NCBI RefSeq assembly: GCF_015712065.1
Contig: NZ_JACFYZ010000001.1
Coordinates: 682,001 to 746,000, forward strand
DNA length: 64,000 bases
DNA from: Ectopseudomonas chengduensis
GTDB taxonomy: Bacteria > Pseudomonadota > Gammaproteobacteria > Pseudomonadales > Pseudomonadaceae
Reading direction: 5' to 3'
Shown here: positions 47,137-55,833 of the stretch, in pieces
How the letters are laid out: each line of letters begins with the position of its first letter
How positions within the stretch are numbered: position 1 is the stretch's first letter
Program-made: the position numbers and the translations under genes
Notes under the pieces: model-generated
Database searches by the model: none
Told to the model about the DNA's origin: nothing
The model's input: only the letters and a program-made list of their open reading frames with translations

Positions 47137-47241
47137 GCTGCGCTGCGTTGAAAGCAAGCTCGGCTTGCTCATTTGCAGCCAGTAAACTGCGCAGCTTAAC
47201 TTGCTCTCGCCTTGTATCCCTCTAGCTCGCGATCTCGTAGA
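47137..47241. repeat. Intergenic repeat element, copy A
   Basis: A non-coding segment between erdR and dgkA. Its start (GCTGCGTTGAAAGCAAGCTCG) and end (TCTCGCCTTGTATCCCTC, then TAGCTCGCGATCTCG) match the element at 49497 in order and orientation, showing a dispersed repeat of about 100-190 bp. Confidence 0.7.
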
Positions 47242-47300
47242 TAGGTTCTCGCGCAGCGGATGCAGTAAGCTGCGCGCCTCTTTCAGTAGGGGTGAGGCGC

Positions 47301-47666
47301 ATGTCGCCATTCAAGGGCCAAACCGGCCTGAAACGTATCCTCAATGCCGCCAGCTATTCGCTCGATGGCCTGCGCGCCGCGTTCTTCGGCGAGGCAGCCT
47401 TTCGCCAGCTGGTGTTGCTCAATCTGGTGCTGATTCCATCGGCTTTCCTGCTCGACGTCAGTCGTGGCGAGCGCGCGTTGATGGTGGCCGTGTGTCTGCT
47501 GGCACTGATCGTCGAGCTGCTCAATTCGGCCATCGAGGCAGCCATCGATCGCATTTCCCTGGAGCGCCACCCGCTGTCGAAGAGCGCCAAGGACATGGGC
47601 AGCGCCGCGCAGTTCGTCGCGTTGGGCATGATCGCCTCGGTGTGGGCAATCATCCTCTTGAGCTGA
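47301..47666 (+). CDS. dgkA: Diacylglycerol kinase DgkA
   Basis: The 121-residue membrane enzyme phosphorylates diacylglycerol, recycling lipid from envelope glucan synthesis. It has three helices and the family motif VELLNSAIEAAIDRIS, followed by SKSAKDMGSAAQF. Start ATG at 47301 with GTAGGGGTG upstream; the in-frame GTG at 47292 is less likely. Confidence 0.95.
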   Translation: MSPFKGQTGLKRILNAASYSLDGLRAAFFGEAAFRQLVLLNLVLIPSAFLLDVSRGERALMVAVCLLALIVELLNSAIEAAIDRISLERHPLSKSAKDMGSAAQFVALGMIASVWAIILLS

Positions 47667-47669
47667 CGC

Positions 47670-48596
47670 TCAGATGATCGGTGGTAGGACGATCTGATCG
47701 CTGCGACTGACTCCGGCCGTCAGTGCGCGACACTGTTCGAGAAACTCGCGCATCGCTGCTGTCTGGTACTTCTGCTTGTGCCAGATGAAGTAGAACTGCC
47801 GGCGCAGGTCCAGCTCCGGAGTTTCCACCGGCATCAGGCTGCCACGACGAAAGGCGTCGCGCAGCGCCAGGCGTGAGATGCAGCCGATGCCCAGGCCGGA
47901 TTCCACAGCGCGCTTGATCGCCTCTGTGTGTTCCAGCTCCAGGCGGATATTCAGGTTGCGCGGGTGATGACGCATGGCCTGGTCGAAGGTCAGCCGCGTG
48001 CCCGAGCCCTGTTCACGCAGAATCCAGGCTTCATGCGTCAGCTCTTCCAGGCTGGCACTGCCGCGCTGGGCCAGTGGGTGTTGTGGCGCGCAGAACACCA
48101 CCAGTTCGTCCTCGACCCAGGGCTGCACCTCGATATCCGGGTGCTGGCAGTCGCCTTCGATCAAGCCCAGGTCCAGCTCGTAGTGAGCGATCTGTTGCAC
48201 CACATGAGCGGTGTTATGCACCTGCAGTTTCACCCGGCATTCAGGGTGGTGCTGCATGAAGCTGCCAATCAGCAGGGTGGCCAGATAGTTGCCCACGGTC
48301 AGGGTGGCGCCGACGTTCAGCGAGCCATAACCGCTCTTGCCCCCCAGCAGGCGTTCGATTTCGCGCGCCTGGTCGATCAGGGCTACGGCCTCGGGCAGTA
48401 GCTGTCGGCCCAGGGCATTGAGCGCCAGGCGCTTGCCGGCGCGATCGAACAGCTGGCAGTCGGATTGGCGTTCCAGTTCGGTCAGCGAAGTACTGGTCGC
48501 AGACTGCGACAATGCGAGCGATTGCGCGGCGCGCGAGACGCTTTCATGCTGCGCCACAGCGACGAACACCTGAAGTTGTCTGAGAGTAAATCGCAT
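47670..48596 (-). CDS. finR: LysR-type regulator FinR
   Basis: The 308-residue regulator has an N-terminal winged HTH (FTLRQLQVFVAVAQHESVSRAAQSLALSQSATSTSLTELERQ) and a periplasmic-binding-type effector domain. It is divergent from fpr, the arrangement of finR in Pseudomonas, where FinR activates fpr under superoxide stress. It ends 3 bp after dgkA, in convergent orientation. The assignment rests on this context and sequence style. Confidence 0.85.
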   Translation of the reverse strand: MRFTLRQLQVFVAVAQHESVSRAAQSLALSQSATSTSLTELERQSDCQLFDRAGKRLALNALGRQLLPEAVALIDQAREIERLLGGKSGYGSLNVGATLTVGNYLATLLIGSFMQHHPECRVKLQVHNTAHVVQQIAHYELDLGLIEGDCQHPDIEVQPWVEDELVVFCAPQHPLAQRGSASLEELTHEAWILREQGSGTRLTFDQAMRHHPRNLNIRLELEHTEAIKRAVESGLGIGCISRLALRDAFRRGSLMPVETPELDLRRQFYFIWHKQKYQTAAMREFLEQCRALTAGVSRSDQIVLPPII

Positions 48597-48599
48597 ATC

Positions 48600-48621
48600 G
48601 ATATAACCGATAACCTATATC
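48600..48621. promoter_or_regulatory. Predicted FinR operator
   Basis: GATATA-N10-TATATC is a perfect 6-bp dyad in the divergent finR/fpr intergenic region, a plausible LysR-type site. A 10-bp palindrome ATATCGATAT overlaps its left arm and the finR start. Confidence 0.5.
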
Positions 48622-48709
48622 TTGATAATCCACTTAACAGATATTGTTGCCGCGAATAGAATGCCGCGCAATCGCGCCTTTGGCGCTGAAGTTCTTCGAG
48701 GAAATCATC

Positions 48710-49489
48710 ATGAGCAATATGAACGTCGAGCGCGTGCTCAGCGTCCACCACTGGAACGATACGCTGTTCAGTTTCAAGTGCACCCGTGATCCGGGCCTGC
48801 GCTTCGAGAATGGTCAGTTCGTGATGATCGGTCTGCAGCAGGACAATGGCCGCCCGCTGATGCGCGCCTACTCCATCGCCAGCCCGAACTGGGAAGAGCA
48901 TCTGGAATTCTTCAGCATCAAGGTGCCGGACGGTCCGCTGACCTCGCAGCTGCAGCACCTGAAGGAAGGCGACGAGATCATCATCAGCAAGAAGCCCACC
49001 GGCACGCTGGTGCTCGATGATCTCAACCCCGGCAAGCACCTCTATCTGCTCAGCACCGGCACCGGTCTGGCACCGTTCATGAGCGTGATCCAGGACCCGG
49101 AAACCTACGAGCGCTTCGAGAAGGTGATCCTGGTTCACGGCGTGCGCTACGTGAACGAAGTGGCCTACCGCGAGTTCATCACTGAGCACCTGCCGCAGAA
49201 CGAATTCTTCGGTGATGCCCTGAAGGACAAGCTGATCTACTACCCGACCGTGACGCGCGAGCCGTTCGAGAACCAGGGCCGTCTGACCGATCTGATGCGC
49301 AGCGGCAAACTGTTCGCCGATATCGGCCTGCCGCCGATCAACCCGCAGGACGACCGCGCCATGATCTGCGGCAGCCCGAGCATGCTCGACGAAACCAGCG
49401 AAGTGCTCGACAGCTTCGGCCTGAAGATCTCCCCGCGCATGCGTGAGCCGGGGGACTACCTGATCGAGCGCGCCTTCGTCGAGAAGTAA
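48710..49489 (+). CDS. fpr: Ferredoxin-NADP+ reductase
   Basis: The 259-residue FAD enzyme moves electrons between NADPH and ferredoxin or flavodoxin. It shows the FAD motif RPLMRAYSIASP, the NADP motif LLSTGTGLAPFMSVI and CGSPSMLDE near the C-terminus. The end FVEK is typical of subclass I bacterial enzymes. Start ATG at 48710 with GAGGAA. It is part of the superoxide/iron response when under FinR. Confidence 0.95.
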   Translation: MSNMNVERVLSVHHWNDTLFSFKCTRDPGLRFENGQFVMIGLQQDNGRPLMRAYSIASPNWEEHLEFFSIKVPDGPLTSQLQHLKEGDEIIISKKPTGTLVLDDLNPGKHLYLLSTGTGLAPFMSVIQDPETYERFEKVILVHGVRYVNEVAYREFITEHLPQNEFFGDALKDKLIYYPTVTREPFENQGRLTDLMRSGKLFADIGLPPINPQDDRAMICGSPSMLDETSEVLDSFGLKISPRMREPGDYLIERAFVEK

Positions 49490-49496
49490 GCCGTCG

Positions 49497-49685
49497 ATCT
49501 GCTGCGCGTCGGCCCTGCTGCGTTAAAAACAGGCTCGCCAGGCCGCTTGCGGCCAACGCACTTTAGTGCGGCCCCGTAGGGGCGAGCGAAGCGAGTCATG
49601 CTCATGTGCTACAGCACACTCCGCTTTCTCGCCTGTTTTTGTGGGGCCGCCATCGGTATTACATACCTCTAGCTCGCGAGATCGA
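49497..49685. repeat. Intergenic repeat element, copy B
   Basis: Shares ordered blocks with the element at 47137: CTGCGTTAAAAACAGGCTCG at the left, CTCGCCTG in the centre, and CCTCTAGCTCGCGAGATCG at the right. An 11-bp inverted repeat (AAAAACAGGC.. / ..GCCTGTTTTT) brackets its middle, so the RNA could fold into a long hairpin. Confidence 0.72.
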
Positions 49686-49688
49686 ATG

Positions 49689-49713
49689 AAAAGCCGCCCA
49701 ATGGGCGGCTTTG
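49689..49713 (+). terminator. Terminator downstream of fpr
   Basis: AAAGCCGCCC/GGGCGGCTTT form a stem with AAT loop; the T-run is short on the plus strand. Confidence 0.75.
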
Positions 49714-49729
49714 TCGTTCATGGTGCTCT

Positions 49730-49791
49730 CGTAGCCCGGATGCAATCCGGGGAGGGCGTATAGCAATCTCCCGGATTGCATCCGGGCTACG
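49730..49791. repeat. REP-type inverted repeat, second copy
   Basis: Same complementary 20-odd base arms as the element at 36774 (GTAGCCCGGATGCAATCCGG and its complement), with a different spacer. Confidence 0.88.
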
Positions 49792-49806
49792 GGTTACATC
49801 GGTGTC

Positions 49807-50361
49807 TTACAGACGCTTGGCGTCGATGATCAGCACCGGCTCGCGCGGTACGTTCTGGTGCATGCCGCGGTTGCCGGTGGGGACCTGGGCGATCTTGTCC
49901 ACCACGTCCATGCCACGGGTCACCTTGCCGAACACGGCGTAACCGAAGTCGCGCGAGCTGTGGTCGAGGAAGGCGTTGTCCTTGTGGTTGATGAAGAACT
50001 GGCTGGTGGCCGAATCGCGTACCTGGGTGCGAGCCATGGCCAGGGTGCCACGGACGTTGTGCAGGCCATTGTCGGCCTCGTTCTTGATCGGTGCGTCGGT
50101 GTCCTTCTGGCGCATGTCGGCATCGAAACCGCCGCCCTGGACCATGAAACCTGGAATTACCCGATGGAACTGGGTACCGGCATAGAAGCCACTGTCGACG
50201 TACTTGAGGAAGTTCTGCGTGCTGATCGGCGCCTTGTCGGCGGCCAGTTCGATTTCCACTTCGCCGAGGCTGGTGGTCAGCAACACCTTGGGGTTTTCCG
50301 CGGCGAGCAGACTGGTCGACAGCAGCAGGGCGCCGGTGGCGAGAACGAGTTGCTTGAGCAT
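49807..50361 (-). CDS. ppiA: Periplasmic peptidyl-prolyl cis-trans isomerase (cyclophilin)
   Basis: The 184-residue cyclophilin carries a signal peptide ([17 protein letters not shown]), the catalytic core [14 protein letters not shown] and the [10 protein letters not shown] segment, so it acts on periplasmic proteins. It resembles PpiA. It is preceded by a hydrolase gene on the same strand, 5 bp away, so they are probably one transcript. Confidence 0.92.
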   Translation of the reverse strand: MLKQLVLATGALLLSTSLLAAENPKVLLTTSLGEVEIELAADKAPISTQNFLKYVDSGFYAGTQFHRVIPGFMVQGGGFDADMRQKDTDAPIKNEADNGLHNVRGTLAMARTQVRDSATSQFFINHKDNAFLDHSSRDFGYAVFGKVTRGMDVVDKIAQVPTGNRGMHQNVPREPVLIIDAKRL

Positions 50362-50366
50362 GATGG

Positions 50367-51164
50367 TCAGTTTTCCTTGTTGGCAGTCTCGCCGAGAAAG
50401 GCGAGCAGGGCGTTATTAAAGCGTTCCGGTTGATCCAGTGGTGTGGCATGGCGCGAATTTTCGATCACCAGCAGGCGCGCGTTGGGCATTTCTGCCACGT
50501 ACTCGCGCTTGCGTTCAACAGGCGTGTAGTCGTGGTCGGCGCTGATCACCAGGGTAGGACAGGTGATGCGATCGAGGCGTTCCCGCACGCCCCAGCCGAT
50601 GATCGCGTCGAGGCTGGCGAGGTAGGCGCGCTTGTCGTTCTGCGGCCAGCGTTCTTCGATCTTGCGCCGCAATTCGGCCTGCTCGGGCTTGGGGAACAGC
50701 AACTTGCCCAGCGCCTTGGCGATGGTATCCAGGCTGAGCAGGCGCGACAGCGTCCAGCGCTTGCCAATTTCCAGCCAGTCCCGCGCACTCTTGGCCTTCA
50801 CCTCCGGGCCGCTGTTGACGATGGTCAGGCTGCGCAACAGCTCGGGGCGGTCGACGCCAAGCTGGAAGCCGATCATGCCGCCCATGGAGATGCCCACCAG
50901 ATGCACCGGGGGCAGTTGCAGGTGTTCGATCAGGGCGGCGACATCCTCGGCGAAGTCGGCGATGCGATAAGCCTCGCGTGGTTTGTCCGAGCGGCCATGG
51001 CCGCGCACGTCCAGTGCCAGAACCCGGTAATGCTGGGCGAGCACGGGAATCTGGTATTCCCAGTCGCGCGTGCTCGAACCCAGGCCATGCACCAGCAGCA
51101 GCGGCGCGCCGTGGCCATAGTCCTCGTAATGCAGCTGGCAGCCGTCGTTGTCGAAGTAGGGCAT
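50367..51164 (-). CDS. Alpha/beta fold hydrolase (PcaD-like)
   Basis: The 265-residue hydrolase has oxyanion HG ([13 protein letters not shown]), nucleophile elbow [10 protein letters not shown], acid in [11 protein letters not shown] and His in [11 protein letters not shown]. It resembles 3-oxoadipate enol-lactonases and related esterases, but no aromatic degradation genes are adjacent. Start at 51164. It follows a LysR gene by 10 bp on the same strand. Confidence 0.87.
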   Translation of the reverse strand: MPYFDNDGCQLHYEDYGHGAPLLLVHGLGSSTRDWEYQIPVLAQHYRVLALDVRGHGRSDKPREAYRIADFAEDVAALIEHLQLPPVHLVGISMGGMIGFQLGVDRPELLRSLTIVNSGPEVKAKSARDWLEIGKRWTLSRLLSLDTIAKALGKLLFPKPEQAELRRKIEERWPQNDKRAYLASLDAIIGWGVRERLDRITCPTLVISADHDYTPVERKREYVAEMPNARLLVIENSRHATPLDQPERFNNALLAFLGETANKEN

Positions 51165-51174
51165 GGCGGGGCTC

Positions 51175-52101
51175 TCAGTTGGTCGACTGTGGTGCGGCGA
51201 AGGGCGCGTCCAGAGGGGCGGCATCGAAGTTCTTGATCAGCTCAATGAGAATCTGCGTGGCCGGGCCGAGCACGCGTTCCTTGTTGCTGTAGAGAAAGAA
51301 GCGCGGTTTGCGGATAGCACCCTGAGTCAGGGGCAGAGGTTTCAGCAGACCATCCTGCAGTTCACGGACGATCAGATGGCGCGGCAGCCAGGCGAAGCCC
51401 AGGCCGCTGCTGACGAAGGTGCGTGCGGTCGGCAGGCTACCTACCGTCCAGCGCTGCTCCGCGCCGAGCCAGCCGGCGTCGCGCGGCTGCAGTCGGCCAC
51501 TGTCGCGGGTGACCACCTGCATCTGGCCTTCCAGATCCTGGAAGCTCAGCTCACGTTGCAGGCGGTGCAGTGGGTGTTCCGGGTTGGCGACGGCGACGAA
51601 TTCCACTTCACCCAGTTCGATGCCGAGGTGGCCAGTGATGTTCAGCGCGCTGATGGCCAGGTCGGCGGTGCCTTCGAGCAGCACTTCCTCGACCCCGGAC
51701 AGCACCTCCTCACGCAGGCGCACACGGCAGCCGCGGCTCTGCGGCATGAAGGCGGTCAGGGCGCGGACGAGGTTGGCGGTGGGGTAGGCGGCATCCACCA
51801 CCAGGCGCACCTCGGCTTCCCAGCCCTGTTCCATGTGGTGAGCCAGATCTTCCAGCTGGCTGGCCTGCTTGACCAGTTGCCGCGAGCGGCGCAGCAGCAC
51901 GTCGCCGGCCTCGGTGAGCACGGCTTTGCGCCCGTCGATGCGCAGCAGCGGGACGCCGAGTTGTTCCTGCATGCGCGCCACGGTATAGCTGACCGAGGAT
52001 TGCGAGCGGTGCAGTACGTCGGCAGCCTGGGCGAAGCCGCCCTGATCCACCACGGCCTGCAGCGTGCGCCATTGATCCAGGGTTACACGAGGAGCTTTCA
52101 T
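51175..52101 (-). CDS. LysR family transcriptional regulator
   Basis: The 308-residue regulator starts with an HTH domain (VTLDQWRTLQAVVDQGGFAQAADVLHRSQSSVSYTVARMQ) and an effector-binding domain. Start at 52101 with AGGATG upstream. It reads into the hydrolase gene downstream and is divergent from a small secreted protein; the target is unknown. Confidence 0.9.
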   Translation of the reverse strand: MKAPRVTLDQWRTLQAVVDQGGFAQAADVLHRSQSSVSYTVARMQEQLGVPLLRIDGRKAVLTEAGDVLLRRSRQLVKQASQLEDLAHHMEQGWEAEVRLVVDAAYPTANLVRALTAFMPQSRGCRVRLREEVLSGVEEVLLEGTADLAISALNITGHLGIELGEVEFVAVANPEHPLHRLQRELSFQDLEGQMQVVTRDSGRLQPRDAGWLGAEQRWTVGSLPTARTFVSSGLGFAWLPRHLIVRELQDGLLKPLPLTQGAIRKPRFFLYSNKERVLGPATQILIELIKNFDAAPLDAPFAAPQSTN

Positions 52102-52178
52102 CACATCATCCTGCTTGAGTCGGCTGTTATCGCCGACGATCTCCACCTACACTGGCGATCCCATGTTGGAGAGCACCG

Positions 52179-52493
52179 ATGAAAAAAATAATCTGCTTGC
52201 TGTTCGCCTTTCTACCGCTGGCCGCCCATGCCTATCCCATCGAGGTGGAAAAACAGTTCAACGGCGCCGAGGTCTCCGCGACCACTCAGGAAATCGACCA
52301 CAACATGGCGGCGCTGATGCTCTACAACTATGGCCAGAGCGAGGCTGAGTGCAGTGCGGTGTTCCGCAATGGCCCCGAAGCGCCACGTACCCGGCGTACC
52401 GTGTTGGCGCCTGGCGCCAGTAACAACATGACGGTCAAGTTCACCCGTAGCGTGATTCGCCTGCGGATCAACCTGACCTGCAACCTGAAGTGA
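52179..52493 (+). CDS. Small secreted hypothetical protein
   Basis: The 104-residue protein has a signal peptide (KKIICLLFAFLPLAAHA) and a mature domain with two Cys (around residues 61 and 101) that could form a disulfide. The segment NMAALMLYNYGQSEAECSAVF and the end LRINLTCNLK look like a small beta-sandwich. Homologues are sometimes mislabelled 3-phosphoglycerate kinase; nothing supports that. Function unknown. Confidence 0.75.
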   Translation: MKKIICLLFAFLPLAAHAYPIEVEKQFNGAEVSATTQEIDHNMAALMLYNYGQSEAECSAVFRNGPEAPRTRRTVLAPGASNNMTVKFTRSVIRLRINLTCNLK

Positions 52494-52628
52494 TGAAAGC
52501 CTAGATGCGATGGCTCGATAAATCAATTTAGTCGATATATGTAAGCGGATATTTGCGCTTTTTAATCGAAAGTCGTATCTCTACTCTGTGTTCCATCGAC
52601 TCGTAACCACCTCGATGGAGCCTCAGAC

Positions 52629-53228
52629 ATGTCCCGTATTCTCGTAATCGAAAGCAGCGCCCGCCAGCAAGGTTCGGTCTCCCGCGAACTGACCCAGCAA
52701 TTCATCGCCAACTGGCAGGCTGCGCACCCGGCTGATCAGGTCCAGGTGCGTGATCTGGCGGCCGAGCCGGTGCCGCATCTCGACGCCACGCTGCTGGGTG
52801 GCTGGATGACTCCGAGCGAGCAGCAGAACGATGCCGAGAAGGCTGCCCTGGCCCGCTCCAATCAACTCACCGATGAGTTGCTGGCTGCCGATGTGCTGGT
52901 GCTGGCTGCGCCGATGTACAACTTTGCCATCCCCAGTACCCTCAAGGCCTGGCTGGATCACGTGCTGCGCGCCGGCGTCACCTTCAAGTACACCGAAACC
53001 GGCCCCCAGGGCCTGCTGACCGGCAAGCGTGCCTTCGTGCTCACCGCCCGTGGTGGTATCTACGCCGGTAGCGCGCTGGATCATCAGGAGCCCTACCTGC
53101 GCCAGGCACTGGCCTTCATCGGTATCCATGACGTGCAGTTCATCCATGCCGAAGGCCTGAACCTGGGCGCCGAGTTCAGCGAAAAAGGCCTGGCCCAGGC
53201 CAAGGCCAAGCTGGCTGAAGTGGCCTGA
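52629..53228 (+). CDS. azoR: FMN-dependent NADH-azoreductase AzoR
   Basis: The 199-residue flavodoxin-like quinone/azo reductase has the N-terminal FMN loop (VIESSARQQGSVSRELTQQ), LAAPMYNFAIPSTLKAWLDHVLRAGVTFKYTETGPQGLL, and the GGIY loop. It reduces quinones, azo dyes and nitro compounds and may guard against electrophiles. A terminator follows. Upstream is AT-rich with a possible promoter around 52553-52581. Confidence 0.93.
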   Translation: MSRILVIESSARQQGSVSRELTQQFIANWQAAHPADQVQVRDLAAEPVPHLDATLLGGWMTPSEQQNDAEKAALARSNQLTDELLAADVLVLAAPMYNFAIPSTLKAWLDHVLRAGVTFKYTETGPQGLLTGKRAFVLTARGGIYAGSALDHQEPYLRQALAFIGIHDVQFIHAEGLNLGAEFSEKGLAQAKAKLAEVA

Positions 53229-53271
53229 TGCCGATCCGACTCTCCTGAGCGCCCGCTAGCGGGCGTGCTAT

Positions 53272-53310
53272 GCCGGTCGCTTCGTGATGAAGTGGCCGGC
53301 TTTTTTATTT
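53272..53310 (+). terminator. Terminator after azoR
   Basis: GCCGGTCGCTTC pairs with GAAGTGGCCGGC (two G-T wobbles) around a short loop and is followed by six T. A second stem (GCCCGC/GCGGGC) lies at 53249. Confidence 0.85.
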
Positions 53311-53391
53311 GGCTGGACAGCGCAGCCCGGCGCATGGATTGTCCGGCGCAGGGGAACGCGCTAAGGTCGCCGCCTTCCTTCGGAGGTGGCT

Positions 53392-54264
53392 GTGCGATAT
53401 CTGCTGATAGTGACCCTGCTGTGGGCGTTTTCCTTCAGCCTGATCGGTGAGTACCTGGCCGGTCGGGTCGACAGCTATTTTGCGGTACTGACGCGCATCG
53501 TCATTGCCGGCTTGCTGTTCGTGCCGCTGACCCGCTGGCGCGGTCATGCTCCGGCGTTCGTGCGCGGCATGCTGCTGATCGGCGCCCTGCAGTTCGGCAT
53601 CACCTACGTGTGCCTGTACCTGAGTTTCTCGGTGCTCACGGTGCCGGAGGTGCTGCTGTTCACCATCCTTACACCGCTGCATGTGACGCTGATCGAGGAT
53701 GCGCTGAACCGCAGGTTCAACCCCTGGGCACTACTGGCTGCGCTGGTGGCGGTGCTGGGCGCCGGGATCATCCGCTACGACGGTATCAGCAGCGGCTTTT
53801 TGCTCGGTTTCCTGTTGCTGCAGGTGGCCAACTTCACCTTCGCCGCCGGGCAGGTGCTGTACAAGCATCTGCTGCTCAAACACCCCTCCACCGAGCCGCA
53901 ATACAAGCGCTTTGGTTTCTTCTACCTGGGCGCGCTGCTGATCGCGCTGCCGGCCTTCCTGCTGCTGGGCAACGGCGAGCGACTGCCGAGCACCGCACTG
54001 CAGTGGAGCGTGCTGGTCTGGCTTGGTGTGGCGGCATCCGGATTGGGGCTGTACTGGTGGAACAAAGGCGCCAGCCTGGTCGATGGTGGCACCCTGGCGG
54101 TGATGAACAATGCACTGGTACCTGCCGGCTTGCTGGTCAATCTGCTGATCTGGAATCACGACGCCGACCTGTTGCGCCTGGCTCTGGGCGGTGTGGTGAT
54201 TGCCGCTTCGCTACCGCTGGTCAATCTGGGGCGCACACGTCGTACGCCTGCCGAGGTGCACTGA
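53392..54264 (+). CDS. EamA/DMT family transporter
   Basis: The 290-residue protein has ten hydrophobic helices with two EamA repeats, and resembles carboxylate/amino acid exporters such as PecM/YdcZ-type proteins. I preferred the GTG at 53392 because the GTG at 53386 lies inside the GGAGG ribosome-binding site. The stop overlaps the next gene start (TGATG), so the two transporters are coupled. Confidence 0.87.
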   Translation: MRYLLIVTLLWAFSFSLIGEYLAGRVDSYFAVLTRIVIAGLLFVPLTRWRGHAPAFVRGMLLIGALQFGITYVCLYLSFSVLTVPEVLLFTILTPLHVTLIEDALNRRFNPWALLAALVAVLGAGIIRYDGISSGFLLGFLLLQVANFTFAAGQVLYKHLLLKHPSTEPQYKRFGFFYLGALLIALPAFLLLGNGERLPSTALQWSVLVWLGVAASGLGLYWWNKGASLVDGGTLAVMNNALVPAGLLVNLLIWNHDADLLRLALGGVVIAASLPLVNLGRTRRTPAEVH

Positions 54265-55169
54265 TGCAACTGTCCGGGCGGGGTGTGGCGCTATCGGTTG
54301 GCGCTTCGATGCTGTTTGCCGTGTTGCCTGGCTACGTGCAGTGGCTGACGCCGCTCGATGGCGTGCAGATATTCGCTCAGCGCGTGCTCTGGTCGATTCC
54401 CCTGGTCTTGCTGTTGGTACTGCTGGCGCGGCAGACCAGCTTGCTGCGCGAGAGCTTCGTGCGTCTGCGTCGCGAGCCGCTGTTGTTGGCCGCCTGCCCG
54501 CTGGCAGCGGCGCTGATCGGCGTGCAGTGGGGGCTGTTTCTCTGGGCACCATTGGCCGGGCACATGCTGGAAGTGTCCATGGGCTACTTCCTGCTGCCGT
54601 TGGCCATGGTGCTGACCGGCCGACTGTTCTACGGCGAGCGCCTGCGCCCGCTGCAGCAGTTGGCGGTGACCTGCGCCATGCTCGGCGTGCTGCACGAGTT
54701 GTGGCGTACCCAGGCGTTTTCCTGGCTGACGCTGATCACCGCGCTGGGTTACCCACCTTATTTCATGCTGCGCCGCTGGATGCGCCTGGATGCGTTGTCC
54801 GGTTTCGTGCTGGAGATGCTGGTGCTGGCACCGTTGGCGATCTGGCTGATCATCGCGTACGGGCCGGTGGGGGCGTTCAGCGATCGTCCCCTGCTGTGGC
54901 TGCTGGTACCGGTGATGGCGTTGATCGGCACCCTGGCGTTCGCCGCTTACATGGCATCGAGCCGGTTGTTGCCCTTGGGGCTGTTCGGCATTCTCAGTTA
55001 CGTCGAGCCGGTGCTGTTGTTCGTCGTGGCGCTGCTGGTGCTGGGCGAGCGCTTCGACAGCGGGCAATGGCTGACCTATCTACCGATCTGGGGAGCTGTG
55101 CTGCTGGTCGGCTGGGACAGCGCTCGGCTGCTGCGCAAGCAGCAGCGCGAGAGCATCAGGCCACATTGA
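54264..55169 (+). CDS. RarD-type EamA transporter
   Basis: The 301-residue ten-helix protein begins RGVALSVGASMLFAVLPGYVQWLTPLDGVQIFAQRVLWSIPLVLLL, typical of the RarD subfamily (chloramphenicol-sensitivity protein family). The substrate is unknown. It overlaps the previous transporter by one base, suggesting paired function or a heteromer, which is inference. The 3' end overlaps the converging reductase gene by 14 bp. Confidence 0.85.
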   Translation: MQLSGRGVALSVGASMLFAVLPGYVQWLTPLDGVQIFAQRVLWSIPLVLLLVLLARQTSLLRESFVRLRREPLLLAACPLAAALIGVQWGLFLWAPLAGHMLEVSMGYFLLPLAMVLTGRLFYGERLRPLQQLAVTCAMLGVLHELWRTQAFSWLTLITALGYPPYFMLRRWMRLDALSGFVLEMLVLAPLAIWLIIAYGPVGAFSDRPLLWLLVPVMALIGTLAFAAYMASSRLLPLGLFGILSYVEPVLLFVVALLVLGERFDSGQWLTYLPIWGAVLLVGWDSARLLRKQQRESIRPH

Positions 55170-55737
55170 TACGCGGCGCGGGGATCTGCGTCCGCACATT
55201 GGCCTGCTTCTGCACCCGATAATGTACCTGCAGGGTGCCACTGTTGAAGCGGCGTTGGTCGCTCAGGGTCAGGCTGCGTTCCATGCCCGTGGCCAGCAGT
55301 GGGATACCGGCGCCGAGCAGGTGCGGCACCAGGTTGATCACCACCTCGTCGATCAGCCCGGCGGTGTAGCAGTTACCCGCCAGCAGGCTGCCACCGACCA
55401 GCCAGATACGCTGGAAGCCGGCTTCGTTTAATGCCGCCACGGCTTGAGCAGGCGTGCAGTGGGTCAGCTGGATTTCGTCTGCGGCGCGCGGCAGGGCGAG
55501 GCGAGTCAGCACCACGCAGGGTTTGCCGGGGTAGGGCCATGGGCCGCCGCGCTTGAGGAGGGCCTCGTAAGTGCCTCGGCCCATCAGCAGTGCGTTGATG
55601 CCGGAGTAGAAGTACTGAAAGGCATATTCTTCATCGGCCTGGCGTAGCGAGTCGAACCAGTCGATGCGCCCATCGGGGCGAGCGATGTAGCCATCGAGGC
55701 TCGAAGTGACGTGATAGATCAGTGACGGGTTCATCAT
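55156..55737 (-). CDS. RibD C-terminal/dihydrofolate reductase-like protein
   Basis: The 193-residue protein starts YHVTSSLDGYIARPDGRIDWFDSL, the YyaP/RibD C-terminal signature, and has MGRGTYEALLKRGG and the IWLVGGSLLAGNCYTAGLIDEVVINLVPHLLGAG core. These bind NADPH and reduce an unknown substrate. It is not the essential folate enzyme. Start at 55737; the gene stands alone. Confidence 0.85.
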   Translation of the reverse strand: MMNPSLIYHVTSSLDGYIARPDGRIDWFDSLRQADEEYAFQYFYSGINALLMGRGTYEALLKRGGPWPYPGKPCVVLTRLALPRAADEIQLTHCTPAQAVAALNEAGFQRIWLVGGSLLAGNCYTAGLIDEVVINLVPHLLGAGIPLLATGMERSLTLSDQRRFNSGTLQVHYRVQKQANVRTQIPAPRINVA

Positions 55738-55833
55738 TGCACCTCGGGCAGGCCATCTAAAAATTAGAGTGGCGCCACCGAGACAAGTTCGTCGTGCGCC
55801 GTACCGCTTGTCGGATGGCTGCGCGATAGTCTC

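Larger units (their letters stand above)
49490..49806. other. 317-bp gap made of repeats and the fpr terminator
   Basis: No gene. From left to right it holds intergenic repeat copy B, the fpr terminator and a REP palindrome, then the end of the cyclophilin gene. Confidence 0.75.
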
